Source: Candidatus Heimdallarchaeota archaeon
GTDB lineage: Archaea; Asgardarchaeota; Heimdallarchaeia; Heimdallarchaeales; Kariarchaeaceae
DNA: 13,170 nt
Assembly: GCA_030668165.1 (NCBI GenBank)
Contig: DAOUUM010000039.1
Coordinates: 1 to 13,170, forward strand
Direction of reading: 5' to 3'
The notes beneath the pieces are model-generated. The model was given only the letters and a program-made list of their open reading frames with translations, was not told the DNA's origin and made no database searches. Position 1 is the stretch's first letter; each line of letters begins with the position of its first letter. This document shows, piece by piece, positions 7,104 to 13,170 of the stretch. A program made the position numbers and the translations under genes.

Positions 7104-7697
7104 CTATGGTACCATTGTCAAGATCTTGATATTATTCCCTACTATTTCCCTGTCATATTCTGCATTATCAGGCATTGAGAAGGATTTTTTGTAATCAATA
7201 ACCATCCCAAATTTCTGTTCAAATATATTTATGATTTCTATCATCCAATTGTTCCACTCAACTTCTCTTTGATATAATAATAATTTATTATTATTATTAT
7301 CTAGGTAGTACATTTGCCATTTATCCACGAGTTTAATCTCATTTGATTTAACCTCATCACTGGTGGATATTGAATAATGGAGCAGAATTTGATTATCAGC
7401 AGTAATGTGGTTCATGGAATGATGTTTGAACTGATGAGTATCCAGGTAGAAAGTGATTGGTGGATAACTCTCTTTTAATTGCCTGTAGTAATGTTTGAGT
7501 ACAAAAATTGTAATCACAGTCATGAATAATAATAGGTAGATGAAGGATTTGAAACAAGCGTCATCGCCCAATACTGCAATAAATGCAAACAAGCCAAAAC
7601 CCATGGGTATAAATGAATTCAATACCTCGACATCGAGCATGGTATATGTTGGTGTGAGTTTGAGAAAATTGTCACCTGTTTGATGTTTCAACTTCAT
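7104..7697 (-). CDS. Small membrane protein with two transmembrane helices, unknown function
   Basis: The product is 197 residues. Two adjacent hydrophobic helices lie at about 30-45 (IPMGFGLFAFIAVLG) and 50-68 (SFIYLLLFMTVITIFVLKHY) with a very short loop, forming a hairpin in the membrane. The rest, about 125 residues, is a hydrophilic domain with likely beta strands (ITFYLDTHQFKHH, QILLHYSIS, WQMYYLDN) and ends in a helix, WNNWMIEIINIFEQKFG. By the positive-inside rule (KHYYRQLK after helix 2) this domain should be cytoplasmic. The architecture recalls YcxB-like or PH-like membrane proteins, but I cannot assign it. A degraded piece with a similar C-terminal helix lies at 9362-9469, so the family has been copied locally. 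The upstream region carries a 49-bp tandem repeat. Confidence 0.75.
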   Translation of the reverse strand: MKLKHQTGDNFLKLTPTYTMLDVEVLNSFIPMGFGLFAFIAVLGDDACFKSFIYLLLFMTVITIFVLKHYYRQLKESYPPITFYLDTHQFKHHSMNHITADNQILLHYSISTSDEVKSNEIKLVDKWQMYYLDNNNNKLLLYQREVEWNNWMIEIINIFEQKFGMVIDYKKSFSMPDNAEYDREIVGNNIKILTMVP

Positions 7698-7721
7698 GAC
7701 TTGTTAAGTTATAATTAAGTG

Positions 7722-7730
7722 ATTAATAAT
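7722..7730 (-). promoter_or_regulatory. Possible TATA box of the two-helix membrane protein gene
   Basis: ATTATTAAT on the minus strand is centred about 29 bases before the ATG at 7697. The whole region is AT-rich, so this is only a candidate. The tandem repeat begins just upstream of it. Confidence 0.3.
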
Positions 7731-7740
7731 TATTGTTAAG

Positions 7741-7838
7741 GAGGTTATTAACTCTTAGTTAATAATAAATAATTAATGTACTATTTTACGAGGTTATTAG
7801 CTCTTAGTCAATAATTAATAATTAATGCACTATTTTAC
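7741..7838. repeat. Two tandem copies of a 49-bp repeat
   Basis: Copy 1 is 7741-7789 and copy 2 is 7790-7838, directly abutting and identical at 45 of 49 positions by eye. Each begins GAGGTTATTA and ends CTATTTTAC. Copy 1 also contains an inverted repeat, TTAACT-CTT-AGTTAA, which is degraded in copy 2. The pair lies upstream of the minus-strand membrane protein gene, just beyond its probable TATA box, and downstream of the surface protein gene. It could be a regulator-binding array or a simple local duplication. Confidence 0.85.
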
Positions 7839-7886
7839 ATTAGTATTGAAAAATTACTAACTAAGCTTAATAAATTGAGTTTTTCG

Positions 7887-8696
7887 CTATTTTAAATTAT
7901 TTTTCTTTCGAAGTAAGATTACAAGTACTGAGACCGGTAATATATAAAGGGGAAGGCTAGTATCACTTGTATCTGAGTCACTTGGATTTGAAGCCACTGT
8001 CCAGTCTGAGACCATGAGATTATCTATTGCTGAATCACCTGTAAATGAAGCCCAGGAAAAACGTTCTGAACTTGTATAAGTTGCATCAGATGCATTCAGT
8101 AGATTTACCTTATCCAGGTAAAACGCCATATCCACATCTGATTCACGAATGAAATCAACATGATGCCATCCAGTTATTATTTCTCCCACTCGATCTGCAG
8201 AATTCAATATGGTGACATAATCGGATCCACCTTGACCAAGCCATTTACCAATACGGTACGCATCAGTTCCAGCGTTGATAATCAGAAAATAACCACTGAA
8301 ATCAGATTCACTCTCAACTGTCCCTGTAAAATTATAATCTGTTGCCAGATCCGTGAAGATAAAATTAAAGGAATCATAAAATATCTTATCCTCTGGAATA
8401 AGGTAGTCAAAACTCCAATTACCGTAAACCATGGTACTTGGATGATCTGCAATATGAATTCTTTGGGGTGACCATGTATCATAATTTGGTGCAGTTAGTA
8501 TACCATCTGCAATTTCCATTCCAGGATCAATTTGTATAGAATCAGTGCCCCCACTAGTATGTTCATATGAGTGAAATATCCATTCTTCTGAACTAGTAAA
8601 ATCATCCTCCCAAACCATAACACCCGAAACCGGTATTTGACCTGCTAGGATCAGGATTGAGATGAAAAATATTATGTGATTGTATTTTAATCGCAT
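7887..8696 (-). CDS. Secreted, membrane-anchored surface protein with a LamG-like (jelly-roll) domain
   Basis: I start this at ATG 8696 (269 residues), not the upstream ATG 8780, because a TATA box lies about 25 bases before 8696 and the product then begins with a clean signal peptide: MRLKYNHIIFFISILILAG, then a small-residue cleavage area near PVSGVMV. The mature part starts VWEDDFTSSEEWIF, as concanavalin-like or laminin-G-like jelly-roll domains often do ('DDF' then 'W'), and ends with an AIDNLMVSDW strand. Three N-glycosylation sequons are visible (NWS, NFT, NAS). The C-terminus is an Asp/Ser/Thr-rich linker (SDSDTSDTS), a hydrophobic helix (LPLYILPVSVLVILL) and RKKNNLK, an anchor typical of archaeal surface proteins. 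A carbohydrate-binding or structural role outside the cell is inferred. I see no catalytic motif. Confidence 0.75.
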   Translation of the reverse strand: MRLKYNHIIFFISILILAGQIPVSGVMVWEDDFTSSEEWIFHSYEHTSGGTDSIQIDPGMEIADGILTAPNYDTWSPQRIHIADHPSTMVYGNWSFDYLIPEDKIFYDSFNFIFTDLATDYNFTGTVESESDFSGYFLIINAGTDAYRIGKWLGQGGSDYVTILNSADRVGEIITGWHHVDFIRESDVDMAFYLDKVNLLNASDATYTSSERFSWASFTGDSAIDNLMVSDWTVASNPSDSDTSDTSLPLYILPVSVLVILLRKKNNLK

Positions 8697-8717
8697 AGGG
8701 CTTATATTCGTGATTTG

Positions 8718-8725
8718 CTTATAAA
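8718..8725 (-). promoter_or_regulatory. TATA box of the surface protein gene
   Basis: TTTATAAG on the minus strand, centred 25-26 bases before ATG 8696, is the best TATA match in the window. It implies a leaderless mRNA beginning at that ATG and excludes the longer reading frame from 8780 as the protein start. Confidence 0.65.
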
Positions 8726-8892
8726 TTATTTGCATTCGGATATCCGAAATAGCTTCACTTATTATACCAAATATTGGCACTTTTCAATCAATATATTTCT
8801 TTTAAGCTTCAAATACAAAAATAATCAGCTTATGTAGAGGTATTTATAAACAAGTGTTCAAATTTGTTGATTGAATTAGAAACCGGAAAACC

Positions 8893-9246
8893 TCAATCAT
8901 TCTCAAGTATGAAATTATATGTCTGCGATTTTCTCAACAGAGAATCCTTAAAAATCTGTGCAAATTTTTTCCTCCTCTCATCAACCATCTCTTCGATATT
9001 ATCGGAGATGATAAGAGCAGAATGATCTCGATCAAAAGGACTGTAATTATTAATAATCTGGAATAAGGATTGAACCATGTTTTCCATGCATTTGCTTTCA
9101 GATGGTTCGGAAAATTTTGCTATACCGACATCGGTCCAAGTTAAAAGTTTACTCGTGCCATTATCCCCATTATGTCGTCGCCTAGTTGTAAATACAGCAA
9201 GATAATCACCACCTATATCCACATCATAAGTAAACAGATCAATCAT
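8893..9246 (-). CDS. Hypothetical 117-residue protein
   Basis: A small soluble protein with no signal peptide or membrane helix. The first half looks like beta strands (MIDLFTYDVDIGGDYLAVFT, KLLTWTDVGIAKF). The second half is helical (CMENMVQSLFQIINNY and DNIEEMVDERRKKFAQIF), with SALIISDN as a strand between. The pattern is that of a small alpha/beta domain; I do not recognise the family. A TATA-like TTAAATAC lies 24-25 bases before the ATG, which supports expression as its own unit. Its neighbours give no hint of its job. Confidence 0.65.
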   Translation of the reverse strand: MIDLFTYDVDIGGDYLAVFTTRRRHNGDNGTSKLLTWTDVGIAKFSEPSESKCMENMVQSLFQIINNYSPFDRDHSALIISDNIEEMVDERRKKFAQIFKDSLLRKSQTYNFILEND

Positions 9247-9266
9247 AATTCAATAACGGATGAAAA

Positions 9267-9274
9267 GTATTTAA
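9267..9274 (-). promoter_or_regulatory. TATA box of the 117-residue protein gene
   Basis: TTAAATAC on the minus strand is centred 24-25 bases before ATG 9246. Immediately upstream lies a G+C-rich palindrome, TCCGCGGA (9277-9284), where a BRE or a regulator site would sit. Confidence 0.5.
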
Positions 9275-9361
9275 TGTCCGCGGATATTTCCTCCTGAATT
9301 GTAACTTATGATTGGTGATTTTCAATTGTAGATATAGGAAACAATTGATTTATTCTGAGAT

Positions 9362-9469
9362 TTACACAAATACTCCAGTAAATTTCCCTGTACTCGATAT
9401 GAATTCCAACTCCTTATGAATTTTATCTGCTATCTGCATCATCCAATCATTACTAGATTGTTCACTCTT
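9362..9469 (-). pseudogene. Remnant of a two-helix membrane protein gene (C-terminal piece)
   Basis: A short open stretch between two in-frame stops reads KSEQSSNDWMMQIADKIHKE, continuing about 15 residues to a stop. It has no start codon in frame. The core SSNDWMMQIADKI lines up with EWNNWMIEIINIF near the C-terminus of the protein at 7104-7697, on the same strand and in the same position relative to the stop. I infer a decayed relative of that gene that has lost its membrane part. The similarity is short, about 15-20 residues, so chance cannot be excluded. Confidence 0.4.
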
Positions 9470-9496
9470 TTATCCATTTCATCCATTTACATTTCA

Positions 9497-9510
9497 TATA
9501 TTTAATTAAT
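9497..9510 (+). promoter_or_regulatory. Probable TATA region of hutH
   Basis: TATATTTAATTAAT is centred about 30 bases before the TTG start at 9534, as for other leaderless-looking genes here. Confidence 0.45.
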
Positions 9511-9533
9511 TCAAAAGATTATTCACAATTGAA

Positions 9534-11048
9534 TTGAACCGACTTGAACTTGGGATTGAAAGATCTGAAATTGATATAAAGGAATTATTAACAGATAAAG
9601 AAGTATACCTTTCGAAGACCACATGGGATGGGGTCAATAATTGTAGATTGGTCCTTGAGGAGAGATTGAGTGAGAATACTCCTCTCTATGGAATTAATAC
9701 AGGATTTGGCTTCCTTGCCAATGAATCAATTGAGGAGGATGAACTTGGTCAATTACAGGTAAATCTGGTCAGATCACACGCAGCTGGTCTTGGTGAAGAG
9801 GTATCAATAGAGGTTACCCGTACTGCAATGATGTTACTGGTCAATTCACTTGCCAAGGGATATTCTGGTATAAGAGTGGAGACCCTGAAATTACTGATAG
9901 AGCTGATCAACAGGGATATTATTCCAGTGACTTATCAGATTGGTAGTCTGGGGGCATCGGGAGATCTGGCCACACTTGCACATGTTGCCATGGTACTGAT
10001 AGGAGAGGGTGAGGTAAATTATAAAGGGAAGAGATATCCATCTCTTGAGATATTAAATAAGGAGAATTTAGAACCTGTGATACTACAGGCCAAGGAGGGT
10101 CTTGCTCTGATCAATGGGACCCACTTCATCAGTGCTTACTCACTTCACCTTTTGAATAAAGTGGAATCCATGATAAATCATAATGTGATTGGAACGTCAC
10201 TCACCCTCGAGGCGATAAGAGGTACTGCAAGGGCATATGATGACAAATTGGCCATGGTTAGACCACATCCCGGTCACAGAATTATTGCTGAGAAATTGAG
10301 AAACGCGTTGAAAGATAGTGGAATTCTTGAATCACACAAGAGTTCGGAATTTGATCATAAGGTTCAGGACCCATATGTGCTGAGATGTGTTCCCCAGATT
10401 CTTGGTGCGGTATATGATGCAAAGACCTATCTTAAAATCTCTGTGATCAGGGAGATCAATTCAGTAACAGATAATCCACTTATATTTGCAGAGACTGGTG
10501 AGATAATATCTGGTGGTAATTTTCATGCAGAACCACTGGCATTACCACTAGAGGCTGTGGGAATGGCTCTTGTCGAGGTAGGCAACGTATCGGAAAAAAG
10601 GATTAATCGATTGGTTCATCCACAAACCAAGGAACTACCCGCATTTCTTGCCTCTGATCCCGGAGTGGAGAGCGGATATATGATCCCTCACTACACAGTT
10701 GCTGCACTGTTGAACAGGGCAAGGGTTCTATCCAATCCTGCAGTCACAGATAATATCAGTGTATCTGGTTCTCAGGAGGACCATGTGTCCATGGGTATGG
10801 GATCGGCACTAAAATCAACTGAGATAGCAGAGTTGATCGAGCAGATAGTTGCCCTCGAGATTTATCTGGCAGTGAGAGGACTTAATATGCAGGAAAGAGA
10901 TAGATCCTCCCCAATACTTGAAAAAATTATTTCTCAGATAAATTCAGAGATCGAGTTTGTCAAGGAGGATCACTATGTAAGGCCCAAGATGATAAAAGCG
11001 ATTGAAATGATTAAATCAGGGAAATTAATTGAGGATATTGTATTCTAG
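9534..11048 (+). CDS. hutH: Histidine ammonia-lyase (histidase)
   Basis: This enzyme removes ammonia from L-histidine to give urocanate, the first step of histidine breakdown, in the cytoplasm. The 504 residues match the family's usual length. The self-made MIO cofactor comes from A141-S142-G143 in GSLGASGDLA. Other active-site residues match Pseudomonas putida HutH with an offset of one: Y52, H82 (RSHAAG, the Ser-His pair typical of histidine rather than phenylalanine or tyrosine lyases), N194, Q278, Y281, R284, F330 and E415 (QEDHVSM). Two oddities: the usual NGTQ reads NGTH (H197), and the usual charged residue before GS(V/L)GASG is replaced (YQIGSLGASG). The first ATG is at residue 99, inside the conserved fold, so a non-ATG start is required; TTG 9534 fits. 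No hutU, hutI or hutG lies nearby, so the rest of the pathway must be elsewhere. Confidence 0.92.
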   Translation: MNRLELGIERSEIDIKELLTDKEVYLSKTTWDGVNNCRLVLEERLSENTPLYGINTGFGFLANESIEEDELGQLQVNLVRSHAAGLGEEVSIEVTRTAMMLLVNSLAKGYSGIRVETLKLLIELINRDIIPVTYQIGSLGASGDLATLAHVAMVLIGEGEVNYKGKRYPSLEILNKENLEPVILQAKEGLALINGTHFISAYSLHLLNKVESMINHNVIGTSLTLEAIRGTARAYDDKLAMVRPHPGHRIIAEKLRNALKDSGILESHKSSEFDHKVQDPYVLRCVPQILGAVYDAKTYLKISVIREINSVTDNPLIFAETGEIISGGNFHAEPLALPLEAVGMALVEVGNVSEKRINRLVHPQTKELPAFLASDPGVESGYMIPHYTVAALLNRARVLSNPAVTDNISVSGSQEDHVSMGMGSALKSTEIAELIEQIVALEIYLAVRGLNMQERDRSSPILEKIISQINSEIEFVKEDHYVRPKMIKAIEMIKSGKLIEDIVF

Positions 11049-11138
11049 AGAAAATCTCTAATTAGATAATTACAAAATTTCTTTTTACTAAATTCCGTGG
11101 AATTAATGAATAATTATTGCAAATTCTGACAGAAGAGA

Positions 11139-11146
11139 TTTAATAT
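11139..11146 (+). promoter_or_regulatory. TATA box of the TPR protein gene
   Basis: TTTAATAT is centred 24-25 bases before ATG 11167, so transcription should begin at the start codon. Confidence 0.5.
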
Positions 11147-11166
11147 TTGTTCCAAATTAAACAGTA

Positions 11167-12867
11167 ATGCCTGTATCTGATAATATTAATAAATTTGATA
11201 GATTATTTAGAAAGGGAAAATACAAAGAATTGTTAGAATACAGCCTCACTCAGGATGGGGTGGAGGCCAGGTACTGGGAAATGTACACACTATTTTATTT
11301 GGGAAGATGTAGTAAGTGTCGGAAAAAATATCTTGAATATGAACATAATTATGATACAGACATCTGGAAAGCAAAATTCCTGCATATAAAAGGACTTATA
11401 CATTGGGGACATGGAAATCAACAGGCTATTGAATATTTACTAAATGCACTTGATATTGCAGTGAAGATTGATTACAAAGAGGGAATGGTCGATAATTATA
11501 ATGCGATTGGAGCAGTTATGATAGAACAGAATAATGAAGATGGATTTGAATATAGGGAAAAGGCATATGAATTGGCTAATCAGATTGATTATAAAATTGG
11601 AAAGATTAGAACTATACGCGGTATAGGAGTGGATCTAATATATAAGAGCAAGTACGAGGAAGGATTTGAAAATATTAAGAAAGCAATGGAACTCGCTGAA
11701 AAAATTGATCATGATGATGAGCTAACATACTCGTTACTATGGATGGGTCGTTATTATACAAGGATCAAGGAATTAGACAAAGCCAGTGTGTATCTCGAGC
11801 ATTGTAATAACTTGGCCATTCAATTGGATAACTGGTGGAGTATTGCTAATTCATTAGCTAACATTGCCCTGATCGACCGTTTCAGGGGTGATTTGGATTT
11901 ATCCCTCAATAAATGTACTAAAAGACACGATATTGAATTGAAAATTGGTATTAAGATTCGTATCGCATGGGCTCTAAGCAGGATTGCTGAAATTTATGAG
12001 GAACAAGGAGAACTGGATAAAGCATTGGATAATTACAATTATTCTCTTGAGGTTAACGAAGAGGAAGGTATTTTAACGACTATCTCTCAAAATTTACTAA
12101 GTATAGGTAATATTTACAAAATGAAGGGCGATTATGAGGCTGCTTTATCCTATTTTGAGAGGGGATACCAGAAAGGACATGAAATTGGGAGTCCCATATG
12201 TATACAATCACCACTTTATAATCTGGTCTCATTACTGGCATCGACTGATCGTGAGAGAGCAAAGATCTATCTTGATGAATTTGAGGAGATTGAGGCAAAA
12301 GCAAATATTGTGCCTATTTCAGATGCATTTAAATTTACCAGGGCAATTTTTTTGAAATCTTCAATTCGTCTGATTGACAAGATGCAAGCCCTGGTACTAT
12401 TCAAAGAGATATTTGATGAGAAAGTATCCCAGGGAATTAGTATCATGCACTGCATCCCTCATCTACTGGAGTTATTAATTATTGAATATGAACTGTCCAA
12501 GGAAAAAGAAGTGCTGGATGAGATTAAAGAATATCTGGATTTATTGTATAATACGGCAATTGAAGAGAATTTGTATCCCTATCTGATCAAGGCACTGCTC
12601 ATCAAATCTCAACTATCTCAGATTGGGGGAGAATTCAATAAATCCGAGGAATTGGTGGAAGAGGCAATATCAATTGCAAAAGAAAAAAATCTTGGTGCAT
12701 TGCTTCGAGAAGTGGAGATTGTTCAAGAAGGTATGAGATCTGAGATAGAGAGGATGCAGCATTTACTAAATAAAAATGCTGATTTTACAGAGAGATTGAA
12801 ACATTCAAATCTGATGAACTATCTAAAAAAAGCACAGGAATCAATGAAGAGTGGTATTTCTGAGTAA
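11167..12867 (+). CDS. Tetratricopeptide repeat (TPR) protein
   Basis: A 566-residue all-helical soluble protein. From about residue 75 to 350 there are at least seven consecutive repeats of about 40 residues, the MalT-like TPR spacing. Each ends in a motif such as EYLLNALDIAVKI, EYREKAYELANQI, ENIKKAMELAEKI, VYLEHCNNLAIQL, or DNYNYSLEVNEEE. The C-terminal 200 residues hold weaker repeats (SEELVEEAISIAKEKN) and a charged helix. A CSKC pair near residue 50 could bind metal but stands alone. TPR stacks form a superhelix that binds other proteins. No enzymatic, DNA-binding or membrane domain is attached, so this is probably a scaffold or adaptor with an unknown partner. It is transcribed alone from a leaderless promoter. 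Confidence 0.88.
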   Translation: MPVSDNINKFDRLFRKGKYKELLEYSLTQDGVEARYWEMYTLFYLGRCSKCRKKYLEYEHNYDTDIWKAKFLHIKGLIHWGHGNQQAIEYLLNALDIAVKIDYKEGMVDNYNAIGAVMIEQNNEDGFEYREKAYELANQIDYKIGKIRTIRGIGVDLIYKSKYEEGFENIKKAMELAEKIDHDDELTYSLLWMGRYYTRIKELDKASVYLEHCNNLAIQLDNWWSIANSLANIALIDRFRGDLDLSLNKCTKRHDIELKIGIKIRIAWALSRIAEIYEEQGELDKALDNYNYSLEVNEEEGILTTISQNLLSIGNIYKMKGDYEAALSYFERGYQKGHEIGSPICIQSPLYNLVSLLASTDRERAKIYLDEFEEIEAKANIVPISDAFKFTRAIFLKSSIRLIDKMQALVLFKEIFDEKVSQGISIMHCIPHLLELLIIEYELSKEKEVLDEIKEYLDLLYNTAIEENLYPYLIKALLIKSQLSQIGGEFNKSEELVEEAISIAKEKNLGALLREVEIVQEGMRSEIERMQHLLNKNADFTERLKHSNLMNYLKKAQESMKSGISE

Positions 12868-12984
12868 TGTTAGAAGTTCATGGATGTGAATTATTTGACA
12901 CACAAAAGATTGGAGATACAGCTGACAGAATACACGGCATGGTGTAAAAGTTTGTCAAAAATTGATTTTGGGAATATTTTCTGA

Positions 12985-13005
12985 TTCAGTAGTATAAATA
13001 CTGAA
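12985..13005. promoter_or_regulatory. Inverted repeat enclosing a TATA box, before the structured RNA
   Basis: TTCAGTA (12985-12991) and TACTGAA (12999-13005) are exact inverses with a 7-base spacer. A strong TATA-like sequence, TATAAATA (12993-13000), lies across the spacer and right arm. Its centre is about 25 bases before 13021, exactly where the first stem of the RNA region begins. It could be a repressible promoter for that RNA, or part of the end of a mobile element. Confidence 0.45.
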
Positions 13006-13020
13006 CTGATCTAGTGTTTA

Positions 13021-13170
13021 TGTTATCGAACCTCATGGGTTGATAATAAAGGACTAGGACAGTAGCTACCTGTCACCCTAGGATTTAATCATAGGGTACG
13101 GAAAAGCATAACTACAGGCCGAATGCTCGTAAGAGAAGTCCCGTCATAAGACAAGCTGGTGTAAGACTAC
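13021..13170 (+). ncRNA. Structured RNA, possible HEARO/omega RNA of an IscB-type element; runs off the window
   Basis: No reading frame is evident, but the plus strand folds into successive stems. Stem 1, 13021-13048: TGTTATC, bulged G, AACC pairing with GGTTGATAATA. Stem 2: GACAG 13058-13062 with CTGTC 13070-13074. Stem 3: ACCCTA 13075-13080 with TAGGGT 13092-13097, extended by GAT/ATC around a UUA loop. Stem 4: AGCAT 13105-13109 with ATGCT 13123-13127. Two short hairpins are also possible: CTC-GTAA-GAG (13126-13135, in part competing with stem 4) and GTC-ATAA-GAC (13143-13152). From memory, the omega RNA of the IscB from a human-gut metagenome has a first long hairpin, then CACCCUGGGAUUU, CGGAA, and a GCAU/AUGC hairpin followed by GAUAAGCC. 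Here the same order appears as CACCCUAGGAUUU, CGGAA, GCAU/AUGC and GACAAGCU. That makes HEARO/omega RNA my leading identification. A group II intron domain I is the main alternative. The nuclease gene would lie beyond the window. Confidence 0.55.

Noticed and set aside
8697..8780. Longer surface protein starting at ATG 8780
   Set aside because: It would put 28 residues before the signal peptide and lies upstream of a well-placed TATA box for ATG 8696.
12894..12959. Inverted repeat TTTGACA ... TGTCAAA with a 52-base spacer
   Set aside because: Arms are only seven bases and widely spaced, so it is probably chance in AT-rich DNA, although it might belong to the element end next to it.
13021..13170. 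RNase P RNA, SRP RNA or rRNA start
   Set aside because: None of the conserved sequences I know for these (for example the GGAAAGUCC region of RNase P RNA or the usual 5' ends of rRNAs) is visible here.

Overview
The window looks archaeal. Five genes that open a transcription unit have an AT-rich TATA-like box whose centre lies about 24-31 bases before the start codon, so their mRNAs would be leaderless or nearly so. Clear Shine-Dalgarno sequences appear only before the two downstream genes of operons (505 and vapC). Other pointers are low G+C, an archaeal-type VapB antitoxin and a GOLPH3/GPP34-like protein. An Asgard (Heimdall-like) archaeon is my best guess, but no marker gene here fixes the lineage.

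Layout, left to right. A truncated membrane protein and a CxxC-containing protein form an operon (3-1263, +). Two unrelated 12-helix MFS transporters are divergently transcribed (1319-2545 minus, 2640-3959 plus). A vapBC toxin-antitoxin module (4228-4807) has a perfect 22-bp palindrome directly before its start codon. A GPP34-domain protein (4935-5585) converges on a large iron-sulfur protein (5604-6902, minus). Next come three minus-strand genes of unknown role: a two-helix membrane protein (7104-7697), a secreted, membrane-anchored surface protein (7887-8696) and a small soluble protein (8893-9246). A decayed relative of the two-helix protein lies at 9362-9469. A histidine ammonia-lyase gene (9534-11048) and a TPR protein (11167-12867) follow on the plus strand.

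The last 150 bases (13021-13170) contain no gene that I can see but fold into a series of hairpins. Their order and several sequence blocks resemble, from memory, the HEARO/omega RNA scaffold that accompanies IscB-family RNA-guided nucleases. The element would continue past the window edge. This is the most interesting lead, and it can be tested by reading the downstream sequence.

The genes do not form one pathway. The window reads as small independent transcription units with accessory character: toxin-antitoxin, transporters, surface protein, gene remnant and a possible mobile element edge. Histidine ammonia-lyase is present without its partner hut genes nearby.
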